A stretch of 64,000 nt of DNA, taken from contig CM030731.1 in assembly GCA_018127085.1 (NCBI GenBank), forward strand, positions 124,001 through 188,000. The letters run 5' to 3'. Shown in pieces: positions 37,078-46,693 of the stretch. Every line of letters starts with the position of its first letter. Within the stretch, counting starts at the first letter, position 1. Both the position numbers and the translations under genes were made by a program. This DNA comes from Pneumocystis sp. 'macacae' (taxonomy: Eukaryota > Ascomycota > Pneumocystomycetes > Pneumocystales > Pneumocystaceae). Under the pieces are notes generated by a model that saw only the letters and a list, made by a program, of their open reading frames with translations, did not search any database and was not told where the DNA came from.

Positions 37078-37887
37078 ATGGGACAAGAGGATCATGAAAA
37101 ACCATCCCTATCAAAAAATGAGTCCCTTAATACAGAAAAATTTTCTTTTTGTGTGCCAAAATCTTCAAATACAATTACAGCTGAACATTTAACGGATAAA
37201 AATGAAAAGAAAGATGATGAAAAAAAAGATGACTCAGAAGAGGCAAAATTTGCGAATGAAGAGGTCTGGAATACTTTAATGTTTCTTAAAAATAAATTAA
37301 AGATAAAAAGGAAGAGGCTCCAGATGTACATTTTGAACCAGTAATTACTTTGACTAAAATTGAGCCAAAAACAAATGAAGAAGAAGAAGAAGTTTTATTT
37401 AAAATGTAAAAATCAGTGTAAATGATAACTTTTTCTTTAATTTTACTTTGCATAGGCGAGCTAAGCTTTTTCGATTCAATAAAGATGGAGAATGGAAAGA
37501 ACGTGGTACTGGTGATGTTCGGTTCCTTAAACACATAGTTACCGGAAAAATACGACTATTGATGCGGCGAGACAAGACTTTAAAAGTCTGTGCAAATCAT
37601 TATAGTATGTTGTACATATATATGTATGTTTTTTTAAAAAAAAAGTTCTTCCAGAGATGCTTTTAAAGTCAAATGTTGGAAGCGACCGAAGCTGGGTTTG
37701 GAGTGTTATGACTGATATGAGCGATGGAGAGCCGTCTGCAGAAACTCTTGCAATTCGGTTCGCAACACCTGAAAGTACGGTTTTCTACAAATAAATATTT
37801 AAAATATTAATATTTTTAGATGCAAATATCTTTAAAGAAAAATTTATTGAGTGTCAAGAGGAAAATAAGAAAATATTTAGAAAGTAA
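37078..37887 (+). CDS. YRB1: RanBP1/Yrb1 Ran-GTP-binding protein
   Basis: Five exons. An acidic N-terminus (MGQEDHEKP) precedes the Ran-binding domain: [18 protein letters not shown], then [54 protein letters not shown] and TLAIRF, ending [15 protein letters not shown]. The WKERG and RRDKT motifs are diagnostic. RanBP1 stimulates RanGAP and releases Ran-GTP from export complexes in the cytoplasm. The first acceptor giving EEAPDV is chosen by phase. Stop at 37885-37887. Confidence 0.9.
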
Positions 37888-38227
37888 AAGTAAATTTTAT
37901 TATTTTTTTATTTTGGTATTTACATTTTTGAAAAAAAGTATATTTTTTCTTAAAATATTATATAGATTCATTTATGTTCATTTGAAAATATGTTATTTAT
38001 ATATATAGATCATTAGTCTCTTAAATTTAAAAAAATGTATTTTACATATTTTTTCTTTGAATTTGAGTTGCATACCGTGACTTATTGTCGACAACAGTAA
38101 AACAGTGCCAGATTTGTATTATTAATAGAAGGGGCATTTGAGCATAAAGAGGAATTGAATTGGTTAAAAAGTACACTGTATGATAGAGGTTAGTTGTTTT
38201 TAAAATTCTGCTTTTTTTCTTTATTGA
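37888..38227. other. Spacer with short coding-like stretch, unassigned
   Basis: 340 bases between RanBP1 and TAF14. A frame around 38110-38190 reads like protein (FVLLIEGAFEHKEELNWL) with possible splice sites either side, but no start or family could be fixed. It may be a small gene, a 5' UTR exon of TAF14, or chance. Confidence 0.3.
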
Positions 38228-39246
38228 ATGGTATTTTTTTGTTGATTTAATTAAGGAACTTTTAGCAGAATATAATACTATTGAAAAAAGCTAACAACTG
38301 TAAATTATACAGATAAAGAGAAAGATTAAACTTGTTACGACCCAGGTATTTTTTCTATGATTTTCACGTATTTTTTCATGGTTAATAAATTAATATTTGA
38401 AAAGACTGTTTTAAAAGATGTTCCTCCAGCTGGAGAAGGATTTCCAATGAGAAGATGGTCTATAAAGCTTATTGCTATTTCTGAAGACGGTCAAGAAGTT
38501 CCTGCATTATTTATTGATAAAGTTTTATATAAGCTTCACCCTACATTTCAGAATCCTAATAGAAGTAGCATTTTTTATTATTTATAATACATTTTAACTC
38601 TAGTTAGGCTTTAAAAAGCCACCATTTAAAATTGAGGAACATGGTTGGGGAGAATTTGAAATGGACATTGTAATTTCTTATGCGGAAAGAGGTGGAGAAA
38701 CAACAATAAAACATGATCTTAATTTTCAACAAACGAAATATGAAAATGAACATATATTAGTATTTTCCTGATTTTTTTTTTTTTTCTAAAATTTTAGACA
38801 ATTGTTAATCCTCGTCCTGCACTGCAACGTTTATTAGCAGAATCAGGCCCTGTTCCTGATTATACTGGAGATTCAGAAGACAAGAAAAAGGATAAACGTA
38901 AATTTGATGGTGTTGATAAAAACAAAAAGAAAGGGAAATTTTCTAAACCTGTTGAATCTAATCAATGTTGAGATATTTTTATTGATTGTTGTAGGTGGAT
39001 ATGGATCGATTAGCAGATGGATTACAAAAACTTGAAGAAGATGATCTTTTACAAGTAGTACAAATGGTGAATGAAAATAAAACTCCGGAAATGTATGTTA
39101 AAAATGATATCGAAGGTTTATTCCCCCCAATTTGCTTCGTTTTTAACATCTTAAAAGAAGGTGAATTTCATTTAGATTTATATACATTAAGTGATAACTT
39201 ATTAACGATGCTGTGGAATTTTACTGCAAAAAGAGTGGCTTTGTAG
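38228..39246 (+). CDS. TAF14: Taf14-type YEATS protein
   Basis: About six exons. The simplest start is an ATG at 38228-38230 that forms a three-base first exon; the next exon gives IKRKIKLVTTQ. The YEATS domain follows: VLKDVPPAGEGFPMRRWSI, VLYKLHPTFQNPNR, then PPFKIEEHGWGEFEMDI and HDLNFQQTKYENEH. A Lys-rich linker leads to the C-terminal NET-like domain EEGEFHLDLYTLSDNLL. Taf14 reads acylated histone H3 and belongs to TFIID, TFIIF, SWI/SNF, INO80 and NuA3. The start exon is inferred; a start in the preceding unassigned stretch is possible. Confidence 0.82.
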
Positions 39247-39276
39247 CAAAGTACTAGATTATCTAAATTTATACTT

Positions 39277-39797
39277 TCATGATGTATAAAATATACAAAA
39301 TATATATCCATTTTTTATACATGTGTCATTGTTAATGTGGATAAAGTTGAATGATTGATTCAAAGTTTTTTCTGCTCGATATAGATGTGTAATTTGGATG
39401 TTTTTGGATCGAATACTAAATATATCTTCACGCTTCAATGTTTTCAGAATTAATGACCTGGATAAAATATTTTGATTTTTACATTTGTATTCGTCTAGAT
39501 AACTCCGTTTATAGTCTTTATCATATCTTTGTAATAATATCATTGATTTTTGCTCTTGAGATGTTCTTGAACGCCATACATACAAGTAATAAATTGGTAT
39601 ATTAGGAAATGATGAAAGCTGTTTTCTAAAGCTTGAAAAAAGTACATAAACTATTCTCTTACATTGAACAACTATTGGTCCTTACGCAACTACATGCTGG
39701 AACAAGGACCTGCTAACACTTTCAAATGACTTCAAGTAACATTCATATTGATCCCTAGACGAATCCGGTTTTTCTATTCTTTCGTTTTTCAGGCATC
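39277..39797 (-). CDS. Hypothetical basic protein at the island edge
   Basis: The main exon (39277 to about 39710) has a long open frame containing FRKQLSSFPNIPIYYLYVW and RSRTSQEQKSMILLQRYDKD. A start at 39797 (MPEKRKNRKTGF) is in range, with one or two introns between; the exact joins are uncertain. No family recognised. The product is rich in Lys, Arg, Ser and Asn. It is the last AT-biased gene before the GC-rich island and is convergent with TAF14, leaving only about 30 bases between stops. Confidence 0.4.
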
Positions 39798-40090
39798 TCA
39801 AATGCACTCCAGCCGCATAAAATATCTCTAGGCCCTGCTTCACGAGTCTTTGCACACAGGCCGGTTCTGCAAGAGAGCCTTGTCCACCAACACGGTCCTA
39901 TTCGCTTCCCCCAGCAACTCCCCGAAAATAACCCTCTAGATCTGTCTATCCAATCAGTGCACAAGAAGCACCAACACCCACATACACACCGAACCATCGC
40001 TGCCGGCCGATTCCCGCTCACTGCCGTTCTAATCCCACTGCCACTGCTCCCAGACAAAATGCCGTCTCCATGGCAACAGACAGTCCTCGC

Positions 40091-41336
40091 TCATCCCCAT
40101 ATCTTCAACTGCCCCCGTCAGCCCCGCCTGCCCCATCCTCTGCCCTACCAGCGAGTCCCAGCTGCCCGTTGCAACACTCCTCCCGTCCCCACTCACCCCC
40201 ACACAGCTCACCCGGTTGTCGTGCCCCTGCAGACTCCCAACACACTCCCCCCGCAACACATCCCACACCTGTCCCCCGTCAGCCCTGCACCACTGCCCCC
40301 TCACCCCCACATTGCAGTTGAAGTCCTCGTACCCCGCAAAAAGAAGCCTCCCCGACACCGAAAACGCAATCGACGTAATCCCACACACCGTGCTGCTCGG
40401 CTGCACCCCATCAGCCCCTTCCGCCCCTCCACTCCCCCCACTCACTGCATAGCTGTTCAGCTCCCGGTCTGCACGCACATCAAACAGCCGGCACGTCCCA
40501 TCATCCGACCCCGTCCCAAACGCATATCCGTTCGGAAAATACCTCTCCCCGTCAGCACTCTCCCTCCCCCTCCAACCTACTCCACTGCATTGATGTCCGA
40601 CTCGTGCCCTGCAAACGTCTGCACCGACCGCCCCGTCCGCATGTCCCAGATCTTTGCAAACGCATCACACGCCCCCGACACAAATATCTGCGGGTTCACC
40701 GGGTGCATGCTCACACTCATCACATCCCCCAGGTGCTCCACAAACTCCTGGATCTTCGTCCCCCTGCATATGTCCCACTGCACACACGACATGTCCCCAC
40801 TCGACGTCAGAATCTGCTCGTCACTCAGAAACCGGCAGCAGCTCAGGTACCCCGTGTGTCCTCCCAGCTCCTGTGCAAGCCTCGCCCGCCCCTCCTGCCC
40901 CGTAATGTCATAGACCGTGCATATGTTGTCCAGTCCCCCACACGCAACAAGCCTCCCGCTCGGCGCATATGCACACGTCATCACCCACGACGACCGCAGC
41001 GGGATTGCATGCGTCTTGTTCGTCGTATATGCGTCCCAGATAATCAGCTTTCCGTCCTGCGACGCCGACACAAGGTGCTTCTCGTCTGCCGACCACTGCA
41101 TTGCATAGATCTTTGCCAGATGCCCCCGCAGTGTCCGCCGCACCCGCAGCCCGACCCGCCCCACCGGCTCCAGCCCCTGCGACACTGCCCGCACTGCCGT
41201 CAGCCTGCCCGCCCTGCTCTGTCTTACAGCTTGTGTCTCCCAGGACATCCTTCCGCAGCTTGATCTCTGCCCGCAGGCCCTCTGCCTCCCGCCGTGCTGC
41301 TGCAATCCGGTCCTGAACCTCTCTTACTGCTGCCAT
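40091..41336 (-). CDS. Heterotrimeric G-protein beta subunit
   Basis: Six exons inside the GC-rich island. [19 protein letters not shown] is the N-terminal coiled coil; a 34-nt intron then joins LGDTSLRAVS. Seven WD repeats follow, with G-beta hallmarks [62 protein letters not shown] and [11 protein letters not shown]. Introns after AVE, SYA, NCN and DSL restore [12 protein letters not shown] and the end LLKIWG. All introns are 34-45 nt, G-rich and carry a GCTGA branch-like motif. G-beta pairs with gamma in receptor signalling, in fungi mainly pheromone or nutrient sensing. The gene looks intact despite its composition. Confidence 0.9.
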
Positions 41337-41361
41337 CTCTGCCGTGTGACCGGTCCCCCGC
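41337..41361. promoter_or_regulatory. 25-bp divergent start-to-start interval
   Basis: Only 25 bases separate the G-beta start codon (minus strand) from the first ATG of the peroxiredoxin (plus strand). There is no TATA-like sequence. If the peroxiredoxin instead starts at its internal Met (MLKPGD), the interval grows to about 115 bases. It coincides with the point where plus-strand composition changes from C-rich to G-rich. Confidence 0.55.
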
Positions 41362-42154
41362 ATGCTCCGAGCACTGCCCCGCGCGACACTGCGGACAGCA
41401 CTCCGAGGCGCTTTCCAGAGCCGCTGTCTTGCGCATACACTCCGACCGATGCTTAAGCCTGGCGACGCTCTTCCTGCTGCTGTCTTTGCGCATATACCCT
41501 GTATGTTGGTCCTGTCTTGCTGGTGCTGACTGCCAGGGTCGGGCGAGAAGTGCTGTCTGCGGGGAATGGTTTCGCCACAGACAGTGGGGACGGATGGGTG
41601 GCGCGACAAGAGGGTTGTCTTGTTTTCGGTGGGTGCTGAGCAGACAGTGTGGGGCTGACAAGCAGGTGCCGGGCGCATTTACGCCGGTGGTAGGTGTGGG
41701 GTGTGGGGCAGGCTGACAGGCAGTGCTCGAGCAGACACGTCCCGGGGTTTATTGAGCACTATGGGGAGCTGAAGGCGAGGGGGGTTGATGTGGTGGCAGT
41801 GTTGTCGATCAACGATCCGTTTGTCATGGCGTATGGGGAAGCACAGGGGGACGGGCTGACGAGACAGGGCGTGGGGCGACACATATGGGGCGAGAGACAG
41901 GATTGTAGGGAAGGGGCAGTGGTGCAGGGCTGACGGGGCAGCTGTTTCTGACAGACACGGACGGGGCGTTTTCAGAGTCGATTGGGTGTGGGCTTGATCT
42001 GAGTGCATATGGGCTGGGGGCGCGGACACACCGGTATGCACTGGTGGTTGACAGGGGGACGGTTACATATGCGGGGCTCGAGGCGGATGCGGGGGCGCTG
42101 ACGGTGAGCAGTGCCGAGGCGGTGCTTGCGGCTCTCGGTGCGCAGCAGGGCTAG
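41362..42154 (+). CDS. Peroxiredoxin of the PRDX5/Ahp1 type, probable mitochondrial
   Basis: Six exons. Residues 1-29 ([18 protein letters not shown]) are Arg-rich with no acids, a plausible mitochondrial presequence, before [13 protein letters not shown]. After introns the active site reads [17 protein letters not shown], with the peroxidatic Cys. Then [16 protein letters not shown], an AWG motif recovered by removing a 37-nt intron, [15 protein letters not shown] and [10 protein letters not shown]. It reduces peroxides and alkyl hydroperoxides. Every intron is G-rich and ends near a GCTGAC-type branch. Targeting is inference from the N-terminus. Confidence 0.87.
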
Positions 42155-42160
42155 GCGGCA

Positions 42161-42244
42161 GGGTTGGGGTTAGGGTTAGGGATGAGCAGGTTGGGCTAGG
42201 GTTAGGGTTGCTAGGTATGGCAAGGGTTAGGGTCAGGGTTAGGT
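42161..42244 (+). repeat. Degenerate interstitial TTAGGG telomere-like repeats
   Basis: TTAGGG occurs exactly at 42170, 42176, 42202 and 42227, interspersed with TTGGGG, CTAGGG, TCAGGG and TTAGGT. TTAGGG is the telomere repeat of many ascomycetes. The block starts six bases after the peroxiredoxin stop. Copies are imperfect and spaced, so this is an old or degenerate tract, not a fresh telomere. Confidence 0.75.
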
Positions 42245-42340
42245 GTGGAAGGCGGATGGTGCTGAAGCCGGGCAGGCAGCGGGTGGACAGGGCCAGGGCA
42301 GGGCTAGGGCAAGAGTGGGCAGGAAGGGCTGTGTAGGTCT

Positions 42341-42384
42341 TAGATTTAGATAGATTTAGATAGAGTAGATAGAGTAGATAGATG
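42341..42384. repeat. Short TAGA-rich tandem repeat
   Basis: Two copies of TAGATTTAGA followed by two of TAGAGTAGA and a TAGATG end. It lies just downstream of ARPC4 and is the only A/T-rich patch in this part of the island. Confidence 0.6.
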
Positions 42385-42442
42385 TCTGTGCGCAGAATAG
42401 ATGCGTATGTTTTGGAGAAGTGTTTGGGGGCAGGAGGCGGGG

Positions 42443-43138
42443 CTAGTCGAGCTTTGTGTGTCAGAGGGGCAGGGGCGGGGGAGATACCTGGAGGAGATAG
42501 CTCTCGGCGACGTAGCGGGCACGGCCATTGAGGAAGAGCTTTATCTCGTTGATTTCTGCGTCGACGTCCTCCATGAACTGGATGATGAAGTCGACGATCT
42601 TGTGCTTGAGCATGGCGTCGGTGTGCTTGTTTGTGATGAGGAAGGATATGTCGTATCCCTGGAGACGGTTGGGGTGGGGGTGTGGGGGGGGGGGGGGGGG
42701 GATACCTTGAGGGGTTTTCTGCGGAGGATAAGGAAGGCTTCGGCACGGGCCATGAGGAAGCGGGTGAATTTGTGGGCGAGGATGTGTTCTATGTCGTCGG
42801 CCTGCTTGATGCGGATGCTGACACGGGTGCTGTGTGGGTGAGTGGAGTGGAGGGTGGGGGGACGAAGACAGACCTGTTGATGCTTGATTCAATGAGGACC
42901 TGCTCGTTTTCGTTGCGGGAGATAAGCAATGGATTGAGGATTGTCTCTAAGGAGGACCTGGAGATGTAAAGGGGGGCAAGGGATGGCGGAATATATACAT
43001 TGCTTCGATCTCGGGTCTGTTGTGTCGTTCAGCTATCTGGGAAGCAAAATCCTGGATGCAGAGGGCAGCGGTGAGGGTTGACCGGACGCATTGGAGGTAG
43101 AGACGCAGGCTGTTTGCCTGTTTCGATGAGCTCTGCAC
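42443..43138 (-). CDS. ARC19: ARPC4, 20 kDa subunit of the Arp2/3 complex
   Basis: Five exons. [34 protein letters not shown], then [37 protein letters not shown] and [19 protein letters not shown] match ARPC4 throughout; [14 protein letters not shown] ends exon 4. A fifth exon most simply gives LD and the stop at 42443. ARPC4 forms the structural core of Arp2/3, which nucleates branched actin at endocytic sites. Its introns are C-rich; one carries 18 consecutive C residues (G on the plus strand). The coding strand is therefore C-rich, opposite to the neighbouring peroxiredoxin. Confidence 0.9.
42684..42701 (+). repeat. Poly-G run of 18
   Basis: Eighteen consecutive G on the plus strand, immediately inside the ARPC4 third intron (sense strand poly-C, right after the GTATC donor). 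Such a run can form G-quadruplexes and is prone to length variation and sequencing error. Confidence 0.8.
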
Positions 43139-43285
43139 GCAACAAGCGAATTTACCATTTGTTGGTGTCGACGAGCGTTAATCGGAAAATGTGCTAGCAA
43201 CTTTCGAGTGTGCAGCTTCTATCAGAAAAACATTGAATTTCCGAGTACGCAAAGAGCTGAGCAAAAGCATTGAGATCTCTGGAAG

Positions 43286-45159
43286 ATGGGTCTGATTCCG
43301 AGTAAATTGTGTCCAGCCGCGTTGTTTTATTTAATATTGGGTTAGTTTCTGTGAAATGGCAGGGCAAACGATTTGATTTGGAGGTTGAGGAGTCTGAGTC
43401 AATATTGTTGTTTAAGTCGCAATTGTATAGCCTTAGTGGTTGTATTCTCGGATTTTTGAAGTGTTTTTCTTATTTCTGAATAGGTATTCCGTGTGAAAGA
43501 CAAAAGGTATGTTTCTCAAAATGGCGCTAAAGTATTTGACCAGCGTATTTTAACACCAATAGATTCTTGGACTGAGTTTGTATTTTTGGAAGCGTTTGGG
43601 CATGATTAACCTGTGGCAAGGCAAGAAAAAGATCAAGGACGAATCCATTCTTTCGGAATTTAATATCAAGCCATATACTACAATTATGCTGATTGGTTCA
43701 GCGGAGACACCGTCTGAAGTTCTGCATGAGCAACCAGTTTTTTTAGAGGATATGGATGAGTCTCAGTTAGTGGAAACTGTAGTCTCTAAACGAAATATAT
43801 ATTCAATGTGTGTTAATGTTTTATGCAGCTTTCGACACCTTCTGGACTCACGAATCTGGGGAACACGTGTTATATGAATTCAACATTGCAAATGCTTAAG
43901 TGCATGCCAGAGCTTCGGGAGGAGTTAGAAAAGTGCGTTAATTTTTTTAGGATACTTTTTTAATATTATATTTCAGAATTTTACAAGATAAAACATGGAA
44001 ACTTGATAAGTCTGGGGTTATAATAGAATCTCTTGCTGATGTCTTTCGAAATATGAACACACAAAAAAGTTTTTCTCCATATATATTCTTGGGAGTAATT
44101 TATACTTAGTATTTTTTAGAAAAAATGTTTAATGTTTTTAGTGTCTTAGACTTGCATTTCCTCAGTTTGCAGAAAAGGATCGTGTTCATGGCGGGTTTTC
44201 CCAGCAAGATGCAGAAGAATGTTGGTCACAATTGATTCAAAATCTACGAACGCATATGCCTAAAAATGAAAATTCTTTGTCTTTTGTCGAAAAGTATATG
44301 TTAGGGACTGTTATTAATGAAATAAGATGTAACGAGACACAAGGCGAGCCACCCATTACTTTTAAGGAAGAATTTATCAAGTTAAATTGCCATATCGGAA
44401 TGAATACCAATTATATGATTGATGGTTTAAAAGAAGGTTTAAAAGAAATAATTAGCAAACGCTCAGAAGTCTTAAATAGAGAGGCTACATTCACAAAAAT
44501 TTCTAGACTTTCTAGACTTCCAAAATATCTAACAGTAATATTGAATATTACTAATCTTTCTTTTTCTTATTAATATAGATTAATTTTGTGAGGTTTTTTT
44601 GGAAATTGTCTATTCGTAAAAAAGTAAAAATTCTACGAAAAGTAAAGTTCCCTTTAGAGCTAGATATATGCGAATTATGTGCGGATGAACTAAAATCTAG
44701 GTTGATTCCAGTAAGAGATGTACTACGCAATATAAACAAGAACATAGAAGAAAGAAATACCAGAAAAAAAGTAAAAACTCAGTTAGAAGATAATACTGAT
44801 GATGATTTGGAAAAATTTTTAAATGAAATGATTAAAGAACTATGGAATTTAGTCGATCCTAAATCCATTGATGATGGTTCAAATGTGTCCGGTCTTTATA
44901 ATTTAATAGGGATTTTAACGCATTCTGGAGGTAAAGTTATATTTCTTTTGATGTCTTTTTTATTTTTTTAGCATCTGCTGATTCAGGACATTATCAAGCA
45001 TGGATTAAGATACCCGACTCATCTGATTGGTACCAATTTAATGATGACGATGTTACAATTGTGCCTCGGTCCAAAATAGAGACATTAGATGGTGGTGGTG
45101 AAAATGATACGGCATATATTGCTTTATATTCTGCTATGGCGTTACCTAATGCTATTTGA
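43286..45159 (+). CDS. UBP6: Ubp6/USP14 proteasome-associated deubiquitinase
   Basis: About eight exons. Exon 1 is 16 nt (MGLIP); the ubiquitin-like domain continues VKWQGKRFDLEVEESES and SILSEFNIKPYTTIMLIG. The catalytic Cys box is TPSGLTNLGNTCYMN and the His box is DSGHYQAWIKIPDSSDW. The C-terminus has DDDVTIVPRSKIETLDGGG. Ubp6 removes and trims ubiquitin at the 19S proteasome lid. The 5' part is of intermediate GC, showing the island's composition fading; the 3' part is as AT-rich as neighbours. Confidence 0.9.
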
Positions 45160-45312
45160 TTATATTACTTTGGTTCTTCCATACCTATATTGTATTTTTA
45201 TTGTATTTGTTGTATATATCTGTAATATACATATATAAAATTGTGTTTATTTTTATCTTAATGTTTTTATATTAATAAATAATGGACCACTGAAATATGT
45301 TTTGGTAAATAT

Positions 45313-45889
45313 TATGATTGGTATTTCTTAATAAAAGCATTTTCTAGTTTATATACTTCGTTTCTAAATGCCTTAGCAACTTCGTCACAATTAAGTGGTT
45401 TATGTTCTAAAAAAGATTTATATATTAAATAAAAAAGATAAAAAAAAACCATTTTGTTTAAGACATTGAATAACTTCTTCCTTTTTTTTTAACAATATAT
45501 CGTCCAGTTTTCTTATTTGAAACATTCCTTCTATATTTCTTTCTAAATTCGATATTTCATCTTTTAAGTCAAAACTATTTAATTTTTCTTGCGCTTTTTC
45601 GTGTTGTGCATTTTTCCTTATTAACTCCTTCTCAACTTCCATTAAAATATCTCGTTCTTTTGCATGTAAACGCTCTATTTCTACAGCAACTCTTTCTTGA
45701 ATATGTTCTTCTAATGATGCTGCACGAACTGTATCAGAATCTCTTTTAGAATCCAAATGATTAACTAAGTTGCTTGAAAACTAGAAAAATAAGTTTCGTT
45801 TGTTAATAATTATGACAAACTTGCAAAGGAAATTGTGATTCATTTTGAAACACTATATCTCCGTTTGATTTACTCTGAACTTTGCCCAT
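45313..45889 (-). CDS. MIC19: Mic19 MICOS subunit
   Basis: Three exons. MGKVQSKSN is a myristoylation-type start, then IVFQNESQFPLQ and FSSNLVNHLDSKRDSD. A long coiled coil (HIQERVAVEIERLHAKERD onward) precedes the Cys-containing end: QCLKQN in exon 2 and NCDEVAKAFRNEV in exon 3, the remnant CHCH pair of fungal Mic19. Mic19 links the MICOS complex to the inner membrane crista junctions. Stop at 45313-45315. It is convergent with UBP6. Confidence 0.75.
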
Positions 45890-46693
45890 TTTACGCTCAA
45901 AAGCTTATTGTTGATGCTTAAAAAATAGACTGAAAAATGTATGATAAATATAAATTGTTTTGTTTTAGAATATAGTTTAAAACACCAAAATTTCTGCTAT
46001 TAACCTTATTTTTATTAAATTTATTGCCAATATTTCGATACGTGGTATTAATTATTAAAGGGATTAAATTAATATTTAATAGAAAAAATAAACATTTTTC
46101 ATGAGTTTTTCATAATTTAAAAATCTATTTATTACTTTTATACTATTAATAAATCATGAATAAAATTCGATATAAATATTATTTTAAAAAAATTAATAGT
46201 AACGACTAATTTGTATATGGGTGAAATTCCAAACCATATATTTTAAAAAATTTTCCAAGAACATTTTATAAATAACATATGTTAATCTTGAATACCAGTA
46301 CCATGTATAATAAAATCTAAATAAATATTAAATTAAATTTAAATATTATTAGATTAAAATTAACTAATTATACTTACAAAAATGTTTTAACTGTTTTTGT
46401 ATTAATTTATTTTTTTTTTATAAAAACACTTTAAGTGTTAAATTCTTTCTAAAGATTTTTTCTATTACTAATTATATATACAATAGTTTTTTTTACTAGA
46501 AAAAAAATAGTAAATTACTTATTTAACATTATAAATTAATAACTTTTAGAATAAAGAAATATATTTAAGTAATTCTTTTTTCTATGAATTCGATATTTTT
46601 TCTATTTTTTCAATTAAATATAATTACTGAATTTTTAATCTTAAAATAGAAAATTAACGTTTTTACAAATGTTTCAGTATTTTTTAAAAAAAA
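45890..46693. other. AT-rich divergent intergenic region MIC19-ELP1
   Basis: About 800 AT-rich bases between divergent starts; no frame, RNA gene or repeat recognised. Confidence 0.45.

Larger units (their letters stand above)
39750..43200. other. GC-rich island in AT-rich genome
   Basis: By eye most of this stretch is well above half G+C, whereas the flanks are A/T-dominated. It spans the end of the hypothetical basic gene, the G-beta gene, the peroxiredoxin, ARPC4 and part of the UBP6 promoter. Composition changes gradually over several hundred bases on both sides. Coding exons, introns and spacers are all affected, so this is a regional property, not a codon preference of one gene. Confidence 0.85.

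Noticed and set aside
37092..37331. Minus-strand frame rich in Ser/Phe
   Set aside because: Reverse complement of the Lys/Asp/Glu-rich RanBP1 N-terminus; a compositional shadow.
39957..40913. Long plus-strand open frame (about 318 codons) through the GC island
   Set aside because: It is antisense to the G-beta gene, Pro/His/Ser-rich and arises because stop codons are rare in GC-rich sequence; the minus strand carries clear WD40 motifs.
42063..42746. Long minus-strand Pro-rich frame across the peroxiredoxin 3' end and ARPC4
   Set aside because: It runs in the wrong frame through ARPC4 exons and introns; product is low-complexity and matches nothing.
39750..43200. GC island as bacterial contamination or recent horizontal transfer
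   Set aside because: Genes are eukaryotic, intron-containing and intact, and composition grades into the AT-rich flanks through the UBP6 5' exons. Cannot be fully excluded without read data.
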